Below are positions 1-8,220 of a DNA stretch of 58,329 nt, one piece after another; the first letter of the stretch is position 1; every line of letters starts with the position of its first letter. The translations under genes and the position numbers were made by a program. Source of the stretch: an uncultured Alistipes sp. (GTDB taxonomy: Bacteria > Bacteroidota > Bacteroidia > Bacteroidales > Rikenellaceae); contig CALYVN010000003.1 of assembly GCA_945494785.1 (NCBI GenBank), positions 1 to 58,329 of the forward strand. The letters run 5' to 3'. Below the pieces are notes generated by a model. The model saw nothing but the letters and a program-made list of their open reading frames with translations. It searched no databases and was not told the origin of the DNA.

Positions 1-84
1 CTGCTATATCATAGTTCTCTTAGTTCTCCCAGAACTCCTATAAAAGGTCGCTCGTTATAAGTTTCCCGTTATACGCACAACCAA
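1..84 (+). repeat. Modular intergenic repeat, copy 1 (truncated by window edge)
   Basis: Right half of the dispersed element. It has AGTTCT/AGAACT units at about 12-40 and ends in CCCGTTATACGCACAACC at 65-82, which is the right terminal inverted repeat. The start codon of the next gene is 6 bases after the repeat. The left half lies outside the window. Confidence 0.85.
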
Positions 85-90
85 CACACC

Positions 91-1701
91 ATGAATCGTC
101 ATAACCTTTTTACTGCAATAGTCGTCGTTGCGATATTTGTCATCGGTTGGCTTGTCGGTCGCTCTTACGGGCGGCGCGTTACGGGTGAGCAGGTGTCGGC
201 TTTGCTGTCGCACATCTCTGATGGCGGCAAGGTGGGACGGGTCGTGTCGATGATAGAACACGATTATGTCGATTCCATCTCTGCCGACTCCATTGCCGAA
301 ATGGCGATTCCCGCCATATTGAAGGCATTGGACCCGCATTCGGTCTATATCCCTGCCCGTGAGTTCGAGCAGACGGAGGAGCCTTTGCAGGGCGAATTCG
401 ACGGTATCGGCGTGGTCTTCAACATGGCGACCGATACGGTCATCGTGCTGAACGTGATTCCGTCGGGTCCGAGCCAAAAGGCGGGTGTGCAGGGCGGCGA
501 CCGCATAATCAAGGTGAACGACACCGTGATAGCGGGACAGAAGATGACTACCACGTCGGTTATGAAACGGCTGCGCGGCAAGCGGGGTACGCAGGTGCGG
601 CTTGCGCTGGAACGTAACGGCATCGCAGACCTTGTCGAGGTCGTCGTTACGCGCGATGCCATTCCTCTGCACAGCGTCGAGGCTGCGGTGATGCTGACCG
701 ACTGCGTCGGCTTCGTCAAACTGTCGCAATTCTCGCGCACCTCCTACAAGGAGGTTGTCGAGGCTGTCGCCCGTCTGCGCAAGGAGGGCATGACGCGGTT
801 GGTGTTCGATTTGCGGGGCAACAGCGGCGGATTCCTCGACCAAGCGATACTCATAGCCAACGAATTTTTGCCGGCTCGCAGCCTGATTGTCTATACCGAA
901 GACCGCAACCACAAGCGCATAAGACAATACAGCGACGGTCGTGGCTCGGCGACCGACATCGCTTTGGCGGTGCTTATCGACGAGGGCAGTGCCTCGTCGA
1001 GCGAGATTCTGGCGGGGGCATTGCAGGACAACGACCGCGGAGTGATTATCGGCCGCCGTTCGTTCGGCAAGGGCTTGGTACAGTCGCAGGTGGAGTTCGG
1101 CGACGGCTCGGCAATGCGGCTCACGGTGGCACGCTACTATACGCCTACGGGTCGGTCGATTCAAAAACCCTACTCGGCAGGCAGCGACGACTACGAGATG
1201 GATATAATCAACCGCTTCAACCACAACGAATTTTTCTCGGCCGACAGCATCCGTTTCGCCGATTCGCTGCGCTTCACCACGCCGAAGGGTCGCACGGTCT
1301 ATGGCGGAGGAGGCATCATGCCCGATATATTCATGCCGCTCGATACGACCAACGTTACCAAATACTATGTCGAGGTCAGCGGTCGCAACATCCTTTACCG
1401 CTATACGATAGCCTACTCCGACCGTCATCGTACCGAGTTGAGTGCCGCACGCACCACCGCCGATTTGCAACGTATGTTCGACGGCGACAAGGGACTGTTC
1501 GACAGATTTGTGGCATACGCGGCAGAGCAGGGCGTCCGCCCCGTACCGCGCGACATAGCCCGTTCGCGCCGCATCATCGAGGCGCAACTGCGAGCCTTCA
1601 TCGCCCGCAACTCCGAGTTGGACAACAGCGCATTCTATTACTTCATTTACCCTATCGACAATACCCTCTCCCGTGCCGTGCAGGAGGTACAAGGGCAGTG
1701 A
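91..1701 (+). CDS. S41 family C-terminal processing peptidase
   Basis: Periplasmic serine protease of the CtpA/Prc type (536 aa). An N-terminal membrane anchor at residues 7-24 is followed by a PDZ domain at about 90-175, which binds substrate C-termini, and by the S41 catalytic core. The GSASSSEI motif places the catalytic serine at about Ser302 and GKGLVQ gives Lys327. Their 25-residue separation matches the Ser-Lys dyad of the family. The C-terminal ~150 residues are an extension common in Bacteroidetes homologues. The ATG lies just after repeat copy 1, so the leader is probably the repeat end. Which substrates it trims cannot be read from the sequence. Confidence 0.93.
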   Translation: MNRHNLFTAIVVVAIFVIGWLVGRSYGRRVTGEQVSALLSHISDGGKVGRVVSMIEHDYVDSISADSIAEMAIPAILKALDPHSVYIPAREFEQTEEPLQGEFDGIGVVFNMATDTVIVLNVIPSGPSQKAGVQGGDRIIKVNDTVIAGQKMTTTSVMKRLRGKRGTQVRLALERNGIADLVEVVVTRDAIPLHSVEAAVMLTDCVGFVKLSQFSRTSYKEVVEAVARLRKEGMTRLVFDLRGNSGGFLDQAILIANEFLPARSLIVYTEDRNHKRIRQYSDGRGSATDIALAVLIDEGSASSSEILAGALQDNDRGVIIGRRSFGKGLVQSQVEFGDGSAMRLTVARYYTPTGRSIQKPYSAGSDDYEMDIINRFNHNEFFSADSIRFADSLRFTTPKGRTVYGGGGIMPDIFMPLDTTNVTKYYVEVSGRNILYRYTIAYSDRHRTELSAARTTADLQRMFDGDKGLFDRFVAYAAEQGVRPVPRDIARSRRIIEAQLRAFIARNSELDNSAFYYFIYPIDNTLSRAVQEVQGQ

Positions 1702-1722
1702 TTAGTGATTAGTGGATAGCCA
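1695..1722. repeat. Short tandem AGTGATTAGTGGATAG motif
   Basis: A TAGTGATTAGTG-type run that begins in the stop region of the S41 gene and fills the gap to trmH. A similar run occurs at about 25089-25130, and shorter pieces occur near 44955-44978 and 50222-50236. All are intergenic. Confidence 0.5.
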
Positions 1723-1723
1723 C

Positions 1724-2410
1724 TCAAAACCCTCCCCTTTCCAGCACTCCGTCGGCATCTTTGACCGATTCGCGGCACCAGCGGTAGAGCAGTTGCGCCC
1801 GTCGGTCGGCCGTAAGGTGCCAATCGGCGACCTCGCGGCGCATGCGTTGCGAGAGGATGTAAATCAGTATCGCCGCCGAAGCTGAGACGTTGAGGCTCTC
1901 GACCAATCCGCACATGGAAATCCGCAAAAATTCGTCTGCCGAGCCGATGACCTCGTCGGATATGCCCTGCTTCTCGGTGCCGAACACGAGGGCGAAACGA
2001 CCCTTGCCGACATCGAACGTTTCGGGCGTGCAACTCTCGCGGTGGGGTGTGGTGGCGACGATACGGTAGCCTTGCGCTTTGAGTGCGTGCAGAGCCTCGC
2101 CGGTCGAGGCGTGGCGGTTGATGTCGATCCACTTGTCGGTGCCGCGCACGATGTTCAGATTGGGGTTGAAGGGGCAGAGGTTTTCGACCGTGTGGATGTT
2201 TTGTATGCCGAAGGCCTCGCAGTGGCGGACTATTGCGCTTGCGTTTTGAGGGTGGAACATATTTTCGGTCATCACCGTCATATAGTCCGTGCGGCTGTCG
2301 AGCGCACGGCACAGTGCATCGAAACGCTCGGGCATCATAAACTCGGCAAGATAGCGGGCGCGTTCTTCGGCTTGGGCGCGCGAGAGCGTACTACTTTCGG
2401 TATTTTTCAT
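1724..2410 (-). CDS. trmH: TrmH-type SpoU RNA 2'-O-methyltransferase
   Basis: SAM-dependent, trefoil-knot (SPOUT) methyltransferase, probably making Gm18 in tRNA (228 aa, normal length). The three SpoU motifs are present in order: NASAIVR near residue 37, FGTEKQGIS in the middle and GLVESLNVSASAAI near residue 160. It is the last gene of a minus-strand operon, and its first 20 bases overlap the end of rsgA. The substrate assignment rests on family resemblance. Other SpoU enzymes (RlmB-like) usually carry an extra N-terminal domain that is absent here. Confidence 0.88.
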   Translation of the reverse strand: MKNTESSTLSRAQAEERARYLAEFMMPERFDALCRALDSRTDYMTVMTENMFHPQNASAIVRHCEAFGIQNIHTVENLCPFNPNLNIVRGTDKWIDINRHASTGEALHALKAQGYRIVATTPHRESCTPETFDVGKGRFALVFGTEKQGISDEVIGSADEFLRISMCGLVESLNVSASAAILIYILSQRMRREVADWHLTADRRAQLLYRWCRESVKDADGVLERGGF

Positions 2411-3314
2411 CTTCGTCGAGGATTTTCAGGTAACTTTCATAGCGCGAATATGCCATTTCGCCGCTCTCCACAGCCCGAATCACGGCGCAATGCGGCTCGT
2501 GGGTATGGGTGCAGTTGTAGAATCGGCAGTCGGGCGCAAGCCGCATCATCTCGGGAAAGTAGTGCCACAACTCCTTGTCGTCGATGTCGATGAGACCGAA
2601 ACCCTTGATACCCGGGGTGTCGATGATGTAACCCTCGCTGCCGACGGGATACATCGTCGAAAAGGTCGTCGTATGGCGGCCTTTGCCCGTACTCTCCGAG
2701 ATTGCACCCGTGCGTATGTCGAGCGCGGGATTGAGCAGCCCTACGAGCGTCGATTTGCCGACGCCCGAATTGCCCGAGAGGAGCGTTATGCCGCTTGCGG
2801 TCTGTTGCCTTACGCGCTCCACTCCGCGCCCGTCGATTGCCGAAAGGTCGATGACCTCGTAACCCGCATCCTCGTATGTGCGGTGGAATGCGGCGACCTC
2901 GTCCGCGCGGTCGGCAAGCAGGTCGCTCTTGGCGAGCAGCAGCGTTGCCGGCACCTTGTACGCCTCGCACGTTACGAGCATGCGGTCGATGAATTCGGGT
3001 GCGGTAACGGGTTCGGCTATCGTTGCGACTATCATCGCACGGTCGATGTTGGCGGCTATGATATGCGACTCTTTCGAGAGATTCGAGGCTCTGCGGATGA
3101 TGTAGTTGCGGCGCGGTGCGATGTCGCAGATGTTCCACTCGCCGCGCTCGTCCTGCTCTGCACAGACGTTGTCGCCGACCACGACGGGGTTGGTCGAGCG
3201 CACTCCGCGCAACCGCAACTTACCGCGTATGCGGCATTCGCGCTGCACGCCGTCCTCGCAGGCAACGGTGTACCAACTGCCGGTGGAGCGTATGACAAGC
3301 CCGCGCATTTTCAT
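2391..3314 (-). CDS. rsgA: Small-ribosomal-subunit biogenesis GTPase RsgA
   Basis: Circularly permuted GTPase of 30S maturation (307 aa). An N-terminal OB fold covers residues 1-75. G4 comes first (LLAKSDLL, 126-133), then G1 (GNSGVGKST, 181-189) and G3 (DTPG, 232-235). A C-terminal zinc knuckle uses C263, C268, H270 and C276. The usual G4 asparagine (NKxD) is replaced by alanine (AKSD). I chose the ATG at 3314 because it overlaps the TGA of cvpA by four bases. The open frame runs further upstream only as a shadow of cvpA. Confidence 0.93.
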   Translation of the reverse strand: MKMRGLVIRSTGSWYTVACEDGVQRECRIRGKLRLRGVRSTNPVVVGDNVCAEQDERGEWNICDIAPRRNYIIRRASNLSKESHIIAANIDRAMIVATIAEPVTAPEFIDRMLVTCEAYKVPATLLLAKSDLLADRADEVAAFHRTYEDAGYEVIDLSAIDGRGVERVRQQTASGITLLSGNSGVGKSTLVGLLNPALDIRTGAISESTGKGRHTTTFSTMYPVGSEGYIIDTPGIKGFGLIDIDDKELWHYFPEMMRLAPDCRFYNCTHTHEPHCAVIRAVESGEMAYSRYESYLKILDEDEKYRK

Positions 3315-3820
3315 TTGTCGTCGTCGGTTTTGGAGTGCGGAATTTGCTCTTTGAGCCACTCGATGTAAGGGAATACCGACTCCGAAGCCTTGCGCACGGG
3401 TGCGAAGGTGCGCGACGAATCGATATACTGCTTCTCGACGAGGCGCAAATCGTCGTTGAGCGTGCCGAATGCGGCATAAGCCACGCTGAGTATCAACGCG
3501 AATTTCAGTATCGACAACACTATGCCCAACAGCGTGTCGAGCGAGTGCAACCCGATGAACGACAACATCGCTTTGAGGAATTTCGTCAGTACCAAAGCGA
3601 TGATGATTGTCGCCACGAATGTTATGGCGAATCCTGCCACAGCGGCATATTTGGGGTCGATGCCGAGCCACAAACCTATTTGCGCACCGATGCGGACGGC
3701 GAGAATCAACCCGACGATGATGCCTGCCAACGAAAGCAGCTGCGCCACGAATCCGCTTCGCCAGCCGCTCACTATCGCCCATACGAGGACGATTGCCGTT
3801 ATGATGTCGAAAATGTTCAT
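3311..3820 (-). CDS. CvpA family inner-membrane protein
   Basis: Small polytopic membrane protein (169 aa) with four predicted helices at about 4-20, 27-44, 60-82 and 98-120, and a hydrophilic C-terminal tail. The N-terminal half, with FDIITAIVLVWAIVSGWRSG, is typical of the CvpA/colicin V production family. It is the first gene of cvpA-rsgA-trmH, with a four-base stop/start overlap to rsgA. The molecular role of the family is poorly defined. Confidence 0.85.
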   Translation of the reverse strand: MNIFDIITAIVLVWAIVSGWRSGFVAQLLSLAGIIVGLILAVRIGAQIGLWLGIDPKYAAVAGFAITFVATIIIALVLTKFLKAMLSFIGLHSLDTLLGIVLSILKFALILSVAYAAFGTLNDDLRLVEKQYIDSSRTFAPVRKASESVFPYIEWLKEQIPHSKTDDDK

Positions 3821-3838
3821 AAACCTCCCATTTCTGCA

Positions 3839-3870
3839 CGAAGTTAGTGTTTTTTTTTAACTTTGCGAAA
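3839..3870. promoter_or_regulatory. Putative divergent promoters (cvpA operon and GH2 gene)
   Basis: On the plus strand TAACTTTG at 3858-3865 matches the -7 box TAnnTTTG and would drive the GH2 gene through repeat copy 2. On the minus strand TAACTTCG (3846-3839) with TTTC about 20 bases upstream could serve cvpA. Both -33 boxes are poor, so this is tentative. Confidence 0.35.
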
Positions 3871-3892
3871 GAAATGGCGGTTTATCGGTCTC

Positions 3893-4088
3893 GGGAATGA
3901 CGGCGAGGTTGTTGCTTGCCGACGATACTAAGAGAACTAAGAGAACTAAGAGTTCTGCGAGGGCAGAGGACGTATAGAAAAAAAATAAACAACCTTGCTG
4001 CGTATCATAGTTCTCATAGAACTCCTAGAACTCCCAGAACTCCTATATAAGCCGCATGTGATAAGATAACCATTATACGCACAACCAA
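3893..4088 (+). repeat. Modular intergenic repeat, copy 2 (complete)
   Basis: Left end GGGAATGACGGCGAGG and right end ATTATACGCACAACC. Half A has three AAGAGAACT-type units. Half B has four AGTTCT/AGAACT units, more than other copies, which shows copy-number variation of the 9-bp unit. It ends 5 bases before the start codon of the GH2 gene. Confidence 0.9.
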
Positions 4089-4093
4089 ATACC

Positions 4094-6076
4094 ATGAAGC
4101 ACCTTTTATCCATACTTGTTTGCGTTGTTGCAACCGTCTGCGGGTTGCAGGCACGCGAGGTCTATATCCTGAACAACGATTGGAAATTCTATTTCAAGGA
4201 GGAAAATTCGAGCGACGAGGCGCGCCATGTGCGTCTGCCTCACACTTGGAATCTCGATGCCTTGACGGGCGACGGCTCGTATCGCCAAACCACGGCCAAC
4301 TACGAGCGTTCGCTCTACATCCCTGCCGAGTGGCGCAATCGGCGGCTTTTCCTCCGTTTTTACGGCGTGCAGAGCGTGGCGGACGTGTTTATCAACGGTC
4401 GCCATATCGGCGAGCATCGGGGCGGATGGACGGCATTTACCTTCGAGATTACCGATGCTGTGCTTTGGGGTGAGGCGAATACTTTGGCGGTGGTGGTCAG
4501 CAACGCCTTTCAGAACGACGTGCTGCCGACCTCGACCGAACTCAACCTCTATGGCGGCATCTACCGCGATGTCGAACTGATTACGACCGATGCGGTTGCC
4601 GTTTCGCCGACCTATTACGGTACGGACGGTGTGCTGATTCATCAAAAGTCGATTACCGATGCGCGTGTCGAAGGGTCGGTGGGCATTATGCTCTCGGGCA
4701 AAAAGGATGCGCCATGCACGGTGTCGGTTGATATTTTCGCACCCGACGGCTATATGGCAACGGGCAAATCGGTGCGTGCGAAGGTGGACGGCAAGATGTT
4801 GCAGGTGCCGTTTGCGGTCGATAATCCCGAATTGTGGTCGCCTGCGCATCCGCGCCTCTATACCGTCGAGGTGGCAGTCGGCAACGATACCCTGCGGCTG
4901 CGGACGGGATTCCGCCGTATCGAGGTTACGCCCGAAAAGAAATTTACCGTCAACGGGCGTCGCGTGTTCATCCACGGTGTCGCGCTGGCTCACGACCGCG
5001 TGCCGGTCGGCAGTGCGCTCTCCGACCGCAATTACGATGCCGATTTGGGCATCATGGCGGAGATGGGTGCCAATGCCTTGCGATCGGTAACGGCTCCCCA
5101 TGCGCCGTACCTCTACGACGAATGCGATCGACGGGGTGTGGTGGCGTGGATTGACATACCGCTGACGCAGGCTCCGTTTTTGAGCGATGTGGCATATTTC
5201 GACATGGCACGCTACAAGGAGAACGGGCGTGCGCAGTTGAGCGAGATAATCATCCAGAACTATAACCACCCGAGCGTGGCTATGTGGGGCATATTCACCC
5301 ACCTGCGCGGTCGCAATCCTGCGCAGTTGGAGTATGTGCGCGAGATGAATGCCCTTGCCAAACGGTTGGATACGACGCGCCCGACGGTCGCTTGCAGCAA
5401 TCAGGACGGCGACATCAATTTCATCACCGACCTTATCGTGTGGCAACAGAGCGTCGGTTGGGACAAAGGCTCGGTCGAGGATTTGACGGTGTGGCAGAAT
5501 GCGCTCTCGTTGTCGTGGTCGCACCTCGCGCAGGCTGTCTGCTATGGTGCTGCCGGCACCTACGGTCGCACGACGAATACCGCCTTCAAACGCGGCGTAA
5601 CGGCGCATCGCGTACCCGAGAGTTGGCAACGGCAGTTCCACGAGGGCTACATCGCGCGTGTGGACGAGAATCTGTTTTGGGGCGTGTGGCTCAATACGCT
5701 CTTCGATTTCGGCTCGTCGCGCTACCGAACGGGAGTGTGCAATTCGGGCCTTGTGGCGTTCGACCACTCGGCACGCAAAGACGCATTCTACCTCTACCGC
5801 ACGTTGTGGAACAAGCGCGTGCCTACACTCCATATCGTCGGCAAGGGTCGCGATGTCCGCCTCTCGAAGCGGCAGTGCCTGACCCTCTATTCGTCGGGCG
5901 AAACGCCGTTGCTGACCGTCAATGGCGACACCGTGCGCGTCAAATCGTTGTCGCAGGGGGTATTCCGCACCGATACAATCGAGTTGCATGGTCGCAATTC
6001 GATTCGTGCCTATGCGGGCGGATGCGTCGATTCGATGGAACTTACAATCGGCAACTACCTAAAACGTCGGCAGTAG
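4094..6076 (+). CDS. Secreted GH2-fold protein, probably catalytically inactive
   Basis: Signal peptide (1-20), jelly-roll sugar-binding domain (about 25-160), Ig-like domain (about 180-275) and TIM barrel (about 280-585) in the order of GH2 beta-galactosidase/glucuronidase-type enzymes (660 aa). The barrel aligns well with GH2 landmarks (NHPSVAMWG, RPTVACSNQDG). The acid/base site, normally an NE pair after MWGxx, reads T402-H403, and the nucleophile position (SEYGA in relatives) reads V482-C483-Y484-G485-A486. Both catalytic glutamates therefore appear lost while the reading frame is intact, suggesting a binding or regulatory role rather than hydrolysis. Its last 35 bases overlap the end of the convergent wbqC-like gene. 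A different GH2 clade with displaced acids is the alternative. Confidence 0.85.
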   Translation: MKHLLSILVCVVATVCGLQAREVYILNNDWKFYFKEENSSDEARHVRLPHTWNLDALTGDGSYRQTTANYERSLYIPAEWRNRRLFLRFYGVQSVADVFINGRHIGEHRGGWTAFTFEITDAVLWGEANTLAVVVSNAFQNDVLPTSTELNLYGGIYRDVELITTDAVAVSPTYYGTDGVLIHQKSITDARVEGSVGIMLSGKKDAPCTVSVDIFAPDGYMATGKSVRAKVDGKMLQVPFAVDNPELWSPAHPRLYTVEVAVGNDTLRLRTGFRRIEVTPEKKFTVNGRRVFIHGVALAHDRVPVGSALSDRNYDADLGIMAEMGANALRSVTAPHAPYLYDECDRRGVVAWIDIPLTQAPFLSDVAYFDMARYKENGRAQLSEIIIQNYNHPSVAMWGIFTHLRGRNPAQLEYVREMNALAKRLDTTRPTVACSNQDGDINFITDLIVWQQSVGWDKGSVEDLTVWQNALSLSWSHLAQAVCYGAAGTYGRTTNTAFKRGVTAHRVPESWQRQFHEGYIARVDENLFWGVWLNTLFDFGSSRYRTGVCNSGLVAFDHSARKDAFYLYRTLWNKRVPTLHIVGKGRDVRLSKRQCLTLYSSGETPLLTVNGDTVRVKSLSQGVFRTDTIELHGRNSIRAYAGGCVDSMELTIGNYLKRRQ

Positions 6077-6653
6077 CAACGCCTTCGCACATCAGCAAAT
6101 CGAGTATCGACAGATTTTCGGCAAAAGGCAGCCGGTCGGAAAAGAGTTGGAAATATCGCGGTGCTTCGAACGAGGTCGTCCGCTTTTTGGGTCGCAGGTC
6201 GATGTCGTCGGCCTGCGGCTCTATGTATGCCTCCGAGAGCGTAAAGCGCGGAGCGATGCCGCACAGTGCGAGAAGGGCGTGGAGAATCTCGGTGTTGTAA
6301 TCCGCCAAAAACCGCCATTCGCGCTCGTAGAATCGGGCTATGACATCGGCTACCATGTCGAAATAGGGCGAAGACCGATAGGCGGAGCAGATGGCGACCC
6401 AATGTTGGTGCTGCCAGCGTTTGGAGTAGTCGATGCGCACGTCGCACAGTGGCGTTCGCGGTCGGTCGGCATGAGAGAGACAGACCGACAACGGCATGGT
6501 ACCGTTGGCAGTCATTATCTCGGTACGGTTGCGCAACGACCGTTTGATGTAGTGTTCGTGCAGGTCGATGACGCAATCCCCGCCTGCCTGTACGAGCCGC
6601 GCGACATACTCTATATCGCCCCAATAGGCGGAAGGGAGAATCACTCTTGCCAT
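6042..6653 (-). CDS. WbqC-like family protein
   Basis: A 203-aa protein beginning MARVILPSAYWGDIEYVARL. It resembles the WbqC family, often found near glycan or O-antigen genes and of unclear biochemistry. The N-terminal S-A-Y-W/G and the internal WQHQHWVAICSAYRSSPYFD stretch with an FAENLSILDLL end fit the family. The start at 6653 was chosen because the upstream open frame is a shadow of ispG, whose 3' end it overlaps by 13 bases. It is presumably co-transcribed with ispG. The 3' end overlaps the GH2 gene tail to tail. Confidence 0.7.
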   Translation of the reverse strand: MARVILPSAYWGDIEYVARLVQAGGDCVIDLHEHYIKRSLRNRTEIMTANGTMPLSVCLSHADRPRTPLCDVRIDYSKRWQHQHWVAICSAYRSSPYFDMVADVIARFYEREWRFLADYNTEILHALLALCGIAPRFTLSEAYIEPQADDIDLRPKKRTTSFEAPRYFQLFSDRLPFAENLSILDLLMCEGVATADVLGSCRL

Positions 6654-8116
6654 CGTCCGTCTGCCTTTATCAACTCCGTCAGCCGCTCCAAAGCCTGCTC
6701 CTGCGGGATGTTGCGTGCGACCACCTCGCGACCGCGATAGAGCGTTATATGCCCTGCCGACGAGCCGACATAGCCGTAATCGGCATCCGCCATTTCGCCC
6801 GGTCCGTTCACTATGCACCCCATGACGCCTATTTTCAACCCTTTCAGATGCGAGGTACGCGCCTTGATTTGCGCCAATGTCGTCTCTATGTCGTAGAGCG
6901 TGCGACCGCAACTCGGACAGGCTATGTATTCGGTGTGCGACATGCGTACCCTTGCCGCCTGCAAAATCATCAACTCCGCCTCGCGCAGCAGTTCGGGCGA
7001 GTGTTGCGGTGCGTCGATGCAGACGCCGTCGGCAAGTCCGTCCAAAAGCAGCGACCCCATGTCGGCAGCGGCCTTGACGACAAGCGTCGTAAAGTCGGCA
7101 TCGTCGTAACGGCGGCGAATCACCGTCGGACGCAGGGTGTCGGCATTCAGAATCGCGGCACGCCATTCGGCTGTCGGATTCTCCGATACGGCGGTAACGA
7201 CATCGTAATCGGCGGTTATCTCGTCGTGGACGACGTAGGCGGCATTAGTGCGCCGACGATACTCGAACGGCGAATACCGCTCGGGATGATTGACACGGAA
7301 ACAACCTTTGCGCTCGGTGAAGTATGCGACGAGCGATTGTGCCACGGGTACCTCGTTTTCGGGTGCTTCGGTCAGCGATACGCGCACGGTGTCGCCTATG
7401 CCGTCGGCCAGCAACGCACCTATTCCCACGGCACTCTTTATGCGCCCCTCGATGCCGTTGCCCGCTTCGGTAACGCCGAGATGCACGGGATAATCCATCC
7501 CCTCCGCCTCCATCGCCTCGACCAACAACCGATAGGCATGTACCATGACGCGGGTGTTGCTCGATTTCATCGACACAACCGCTTGGTCGAAATGCTCCTT
7601 GGCGCAGATGCGCAAAAACTCCATCGCCGAAGCCACCATGCCCTGCGGCGTATCGCCCCACTTGTCCACGATATGGCGTGCCAGCGAGCCGTGATTTACG
7701 CCTATGCGCAGTGCCACTCCGCGCTGTCGGCACTTGGCAATCAACTCCTCCAAACGGCCGTTGTCGGTACGGTAATTGCCGGGGTTGATGCGCACCTTAT
7801 CGACATAATCGGCGGCAATCATGGCAATCTCGGGTACGAAATGGATGTCTGCCACTATGGCTGTCGCATAACCGTCCCTGCGCAGACGCGGTACGATTTC
7901 GGCGAAGTTCTCGCCCTCTTTGCGACCCTGCGCCGTCAGCCTCACTATCGGCGCACCCGCATCGGCTATGCGCTCGATTTGGGCAACGCTCGCTGCGGTA
8001 TCGGCGGTCGGGGTGTTGGTCATCGACTGTACGGCAATCGGACAATCGCCTCCGATTTCGATTGAGCCTATGCGTACCCTGTGTGTCTTGCGACGTTGAA
8101 ATCTCTCTATGTTCAT
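6641..8116 (-). CDS. ispG: 4-hydroxy-3-methylbut-2-enyl diphosphate synthase (IspG/GcpE)
   Basis: Iron-sulfur enzyme of the MEP isoprenoid pathway (491 aa). The N-terminal barrel carries PIAVQSMTNTPTADT and the C-terminal Fe-S domain carries CPSCGRT plus GVMGCIVNGPGEMADADYG, supplying the cluster cysteines. Bacteroidetes, plant and chlamydial enzymes contain an extra middle domain. The insert here looks shorter than the roughly 600-residue Bacteroidetes form I know. I chose ATG 8116 (MNIERFQRRKT) by resemblance to homologues. ATG 8134, six codons upstream, is possible. Confidence 0.93.
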   Translation of the reverse strand: MNIERFQRRKTHRVRIGSIEIGGDCPIAVQSMTNTPTADTAASVAQIERIADAGAPIVRLTAQGRKEGENFAEIVPRLRRDGYATAIVADIHFVPEIAMIAADYVDKVRINPGNYRTDNGRLEELIAKCRQRGVALRIGVNHGSLARHIVDKWGDTPQGMVASAMEFLRICAKEHFDQAVVSMKSSNTRVMVHAYRLLVEAMEAEGMDYPVHLGVTEAGNGIEGRIKSAVGIGALLADGIGDTVRVSLTEAPENEVPVAQSLVAYFTERKGCFRVNHPERYSPFEYRRRTNAAYVVHDEITADYDVVTAVSENPTAEWRAAILNADTLRPTVIRRRYDDADFTTLVVKAAADMGSLLLDGLADGVCIDAPQHSPELLREAELMILQAARVRMSHTEYIACPSCGRTLYDIETTLAQIKARTSHLKGLKIGVMGCIVNGPGEMADADYGYVGSSAGHITLYRGREVVARNIPQEQALERLTELIKADGRWQE

Positions 8117-8208
8117 GGCATTGCTCGGCGACATACGTGCCGAATGGTTTTGATAGAGCAAAATTAACAATAAATCCTCTATCGCCAACCGTTTTAATAT
8201 ATATTTCG

Positions 8209-8216
8209 TACATTTG
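8209..8216 (+). promoter_or_regulatory. recG -7 box (leaderless arrangement)
   Basis: TACATTTG matches TAnnTTTG and ends only four bases before the recG ATG, so the predicted transcript starts at or next to the start codon. No clear -33 TTTG is seen at the right distance. Confidence 0.55.
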
Positions 8217-8220
8217 CAAT

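Noticed and set aside
55..1692. A 545-codon open frame antisense to the S41 peptidase gene
   Set aside because: The composition is that of a shadow frame (His/Arg-rich, no family motif), while the plus-strand frame has PDZ and catalytic motifs.
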